Shown: positions 6,001-6,346 of the stretch, piece after piece
How the letters are laid out: every line of letters starts with the position of its first letter
How positions within the stretch are numbered: the stretch's first letter is position 1
NCBI GenBank assembly: GCA_964541595.1
Contig: CAZIRO010000156.1
Location: 1-6,346, forward strand
Direction of reading: 5' to 3'
DNA length: 6,346 bases
Origin: CAZIRO01 sp964541595
Lineage (GTDB): Bacteria > Acidobacteriota > HRBIN11
Translations under genes and position numbers: made by a program
The notes under the pieces: model-generated
Database searches by the model: none
The model's input: the letters and a program-made list of their open reading frames with translations, nothing else
Told to the model about the DNA's origin: nothing

Positions 6001-6164
6001 TGGCACGTGCGGTCATCGGCGGTCTGCTGGTTTCCACATTTGTGACGCTGGTCATTGTCCCCCTGATGTATTTCTTTGCTGTCCAGTGGCAACAGCGCAT
6101 CCTCGCGCTGTTCGGCCGCCTGCAACGCGCCCGCCCGGTGCCTGTCGCCCGCGATGGCATGTGA
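3063..6164 (+). CDS. RND-family efflux transporter, inner-membrane subunit (HAE/AcrB-like)
   Basis: A complete 1033-residue proton-driven pump of the resistance-nodulation-division superfamily, the usual length for AcrB-type subunits. It would trimerise in the inner membrane and work with a periplasmic adaptor and an outer-membrane channel. Layout: TM1 at about 20-38; first porter loop 39-338; TM2-6 at about 342-497, including TM4 with AIGLVVDNAVVVVESIDRY (401-419); a cytoplasmic link with amphipathic helix 505-525; TM7 at 529-547; second porter loop 548-850; TM8-12 at about 852-1007, including TM10 with GIVVNNAIVLIDRVNQ (913-928) and RFRPIWMT (947-954); then a short basic tail. D407 matches AcrB D407, but AcrB D408 is N408 here and AcrB K940 is N917. 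The DN/NN form is common in environmental RND subgroups, so this is a variant rather than decay. The substrate (drug, lipid or metal) cannot be told; the metal-type (CusA) TM4 motif is absent. No adaptor or outer-membrane gene lies in the window. Confidence 0.95.
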   Translation: MMPRTTIAHRIVGWALQHRVTVFMLFLALVILGMVSYVKIPLQFMPSGYRPPFMGVHIMYPRANAYEVDEKIAEPLVRQFRTVRGLKEVNSNASENGVFFFLEFKDGTDMDAAYMEVRNLLERVRPDLPAGVERYRIWKFNPDDNPMMWIMVSYPPDVKSPYHLIEKTLQGSIARIPGVGRVDISGLAEPIVRIELHQDAIERYHIRLMDLMRRLRTENFSLVSGHIDEGDRRYYIRSTARWRSIEELANLQITRTGLRLKDIADVSIGTPERTSYLFVNDREGVTLEVYKESQASSVELSRRIRQWLRQLREIHPELRDWKIEVLFDEGALIEKSIRDLQMAGLYGGLLAALILWFFLRDVRMTVAVALAIPMSLTMTLIVMYFSHETLNLISMLGLMLAIGLVVDNAVVVVESIDRYRQMGLAPRDAAFRGATEVGLAILTATGTTLVVFLPLILLQEDRGFAFYMSRLGFPVCVALVASLIVALVFIPVGSMYMKTRTHARNRIVEWVRRTYARTMRWMLAAPFSRTMAFMLVVLLFVSMTYPMARITRTGRTEGNIGDFRIIVELPPNYSLEQSKDTVLQVVRVLLDRKEELYIKHIVSRIHGGWCVVRVFLKDKDERPLKREEIIERTRAVLPEIPGVQFRFGWMDTGGGRTLRVSVYGKDIQRLERIITALLPRLERIPGVIGAETLSELRTREVHLQMQDWVGQRLGVHPLLMAQVLAFAVRGVTLWSAFPYQDDYINMQIMYRKSDRADLSRLLDFKIPTGQGRALPVRTLARLRFHQGIGQIRRDNGRISLPITLNLATDADMMRVYFGIRRVMDAYPWPKEYGWRMGSSWRTFESSQRSQKFAISVAIVMVFLLMGTLFESIVLPFCVLFSIPFAFVGVYWFLYLTRTVFDLMAGIGLIILIGIVVNNAIVLIDRVNQLRQEGYDLVDALVEGGRQRFRPIWMTALTTIFGMAPMALGKGDIVGISYAPLARAVIGGLLVSTFVTLVIVPLMYFFAVQWQQRILALFGRLQRARPVPVARDGM

Positions 6165-6346
6165 ACCGCTTCTACGGGGTCCAGGCCACCAGGATCACGC
6201 GTTATCGTTCCGCATATCGGGAACGGGTCGGTAGCGACTGCAGCGGAACAGAGAAAGCGAACTTTCGGTTGTCTGCGACTTGTCTTCCCGGCCGTTTTCA
6301 CATGTCCGTATGTAACGGTGAGATCCATTTCCATGGAGGTGGCACC
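6165..6346. other. Non-coding region downstream of the RND gene
   Basis: These 182 bases hold no supported gene on either strand. A small inverted repeat GTTCC/GGAAC (6207-6224) has one bulge and no T-run, so I do not call it a terminator. No convincing promoter pair is present. Without a strong terminator or promoter, transcription could run from the pump gene into the next gene; this is inference. Confidence 0.5.
6335..6340 (+). promoter_or_regulatory. Shine-Dalgarno sequence for a gene starting just beyond the window
   Basis: GGAGGT is a near-perfect Shine-Dalgarno sequence, with six bases after it inside the window, so a start codon at or just after 6347 would be ideally spaced. The gene itself is not visible. 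If it encodes a periplasmic adaptor or outer-membrane channel, the pump would be part of an operon. Confidence 0.5.

Noticed and set aside
4506..6125. 539-codon minus-strand open frame
   Set aside because: Wholly antisense to the RND gene; His/Gln/Asp-rich low-complexity translation; the plus-strand frame has all transmembrane segments and motifs.
6269..6314. Promoter for the downstream gene (TTGTCT ... TATGTA)
   Set aside because: The nearest -35/-10 pairing has a 23-base spacer, too long for sigma70.
5990..6334. 114-codon minus-strand open frame starting in the right-hand non-coding region
   Set aside because: No Shine-Dalgarno sequence before its ATG (the upstream bases are ACCTCC), half of it is antisense to the RND gene, and it shows no recognisable fold.

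Overview
The window comes from a Gram-negative bacterium. It carries lpxK, a lipid A biosynthesis kinase, and a tripartite-type RND inner-membrane pump; both belong with an outer membrane. Base composition is moderately GC-rich by eye, and the promoters and ribosome binding sites look bacterial (sigma70-like). I cannot assign a phylum. A run of exactly 100 N bases (2214-2313) inside lpxK marks a scaffold gap, so this is probably a draft or metagenomic assembly.

Layout: (1) 1-1093, minus strand: an NAD(P)-dependent glutamate dehydrogenase, cut off at the left edge, with its last nine visible residues unlike the family. (2) 1094-1471: a 378-base divergent intergenic region. It holds a good sigma70-like promoter for the dehydrogenase with a perfect 7-5-7 palindrome on its -35 box, a heptanucleotide tandem repeat, a perfect small hairpin, and a promoter with a 27-bp dyad operator for the next operon. 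(3) 1472-2069, plus strand: a two-gene toxin-antitoxin operon, a ribbon-helix-helix antitoxin overlapping a PIN-domain VapC-type toxin by 23 bases. (4) 2062-2898, minus strand: lpxK, convergent with the toxin and overlapping it by 8 bases. (5) 2899-3062: a divergent lpxK/RND intergenic region with an AT-rich -10 element and a long imperfect hairpin whose left arm can pair with either of two right arms. (6) 3063-6164, plus strand: a complete 1033-residue RND transporter. (7) 6165-6346: non-coding, ending in a Shine-Dalgarno sequence that probably serves a gene starting just outside the window.

The genes do not form one pathway. Glutamate dehydrogenase links carbon and nitrogen metabolism, LpxK builds the outer-membrane lipid anchor, the RND pump exports compounds across the envelope, and the toxin-antitoxin pair looks like an accessory cassette lodged between two housekeeping genes. 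I found no wholly new system. The most informative signals are non-coding: the two promoter palindromes, the heptamer repeat and the alternative hairpin.
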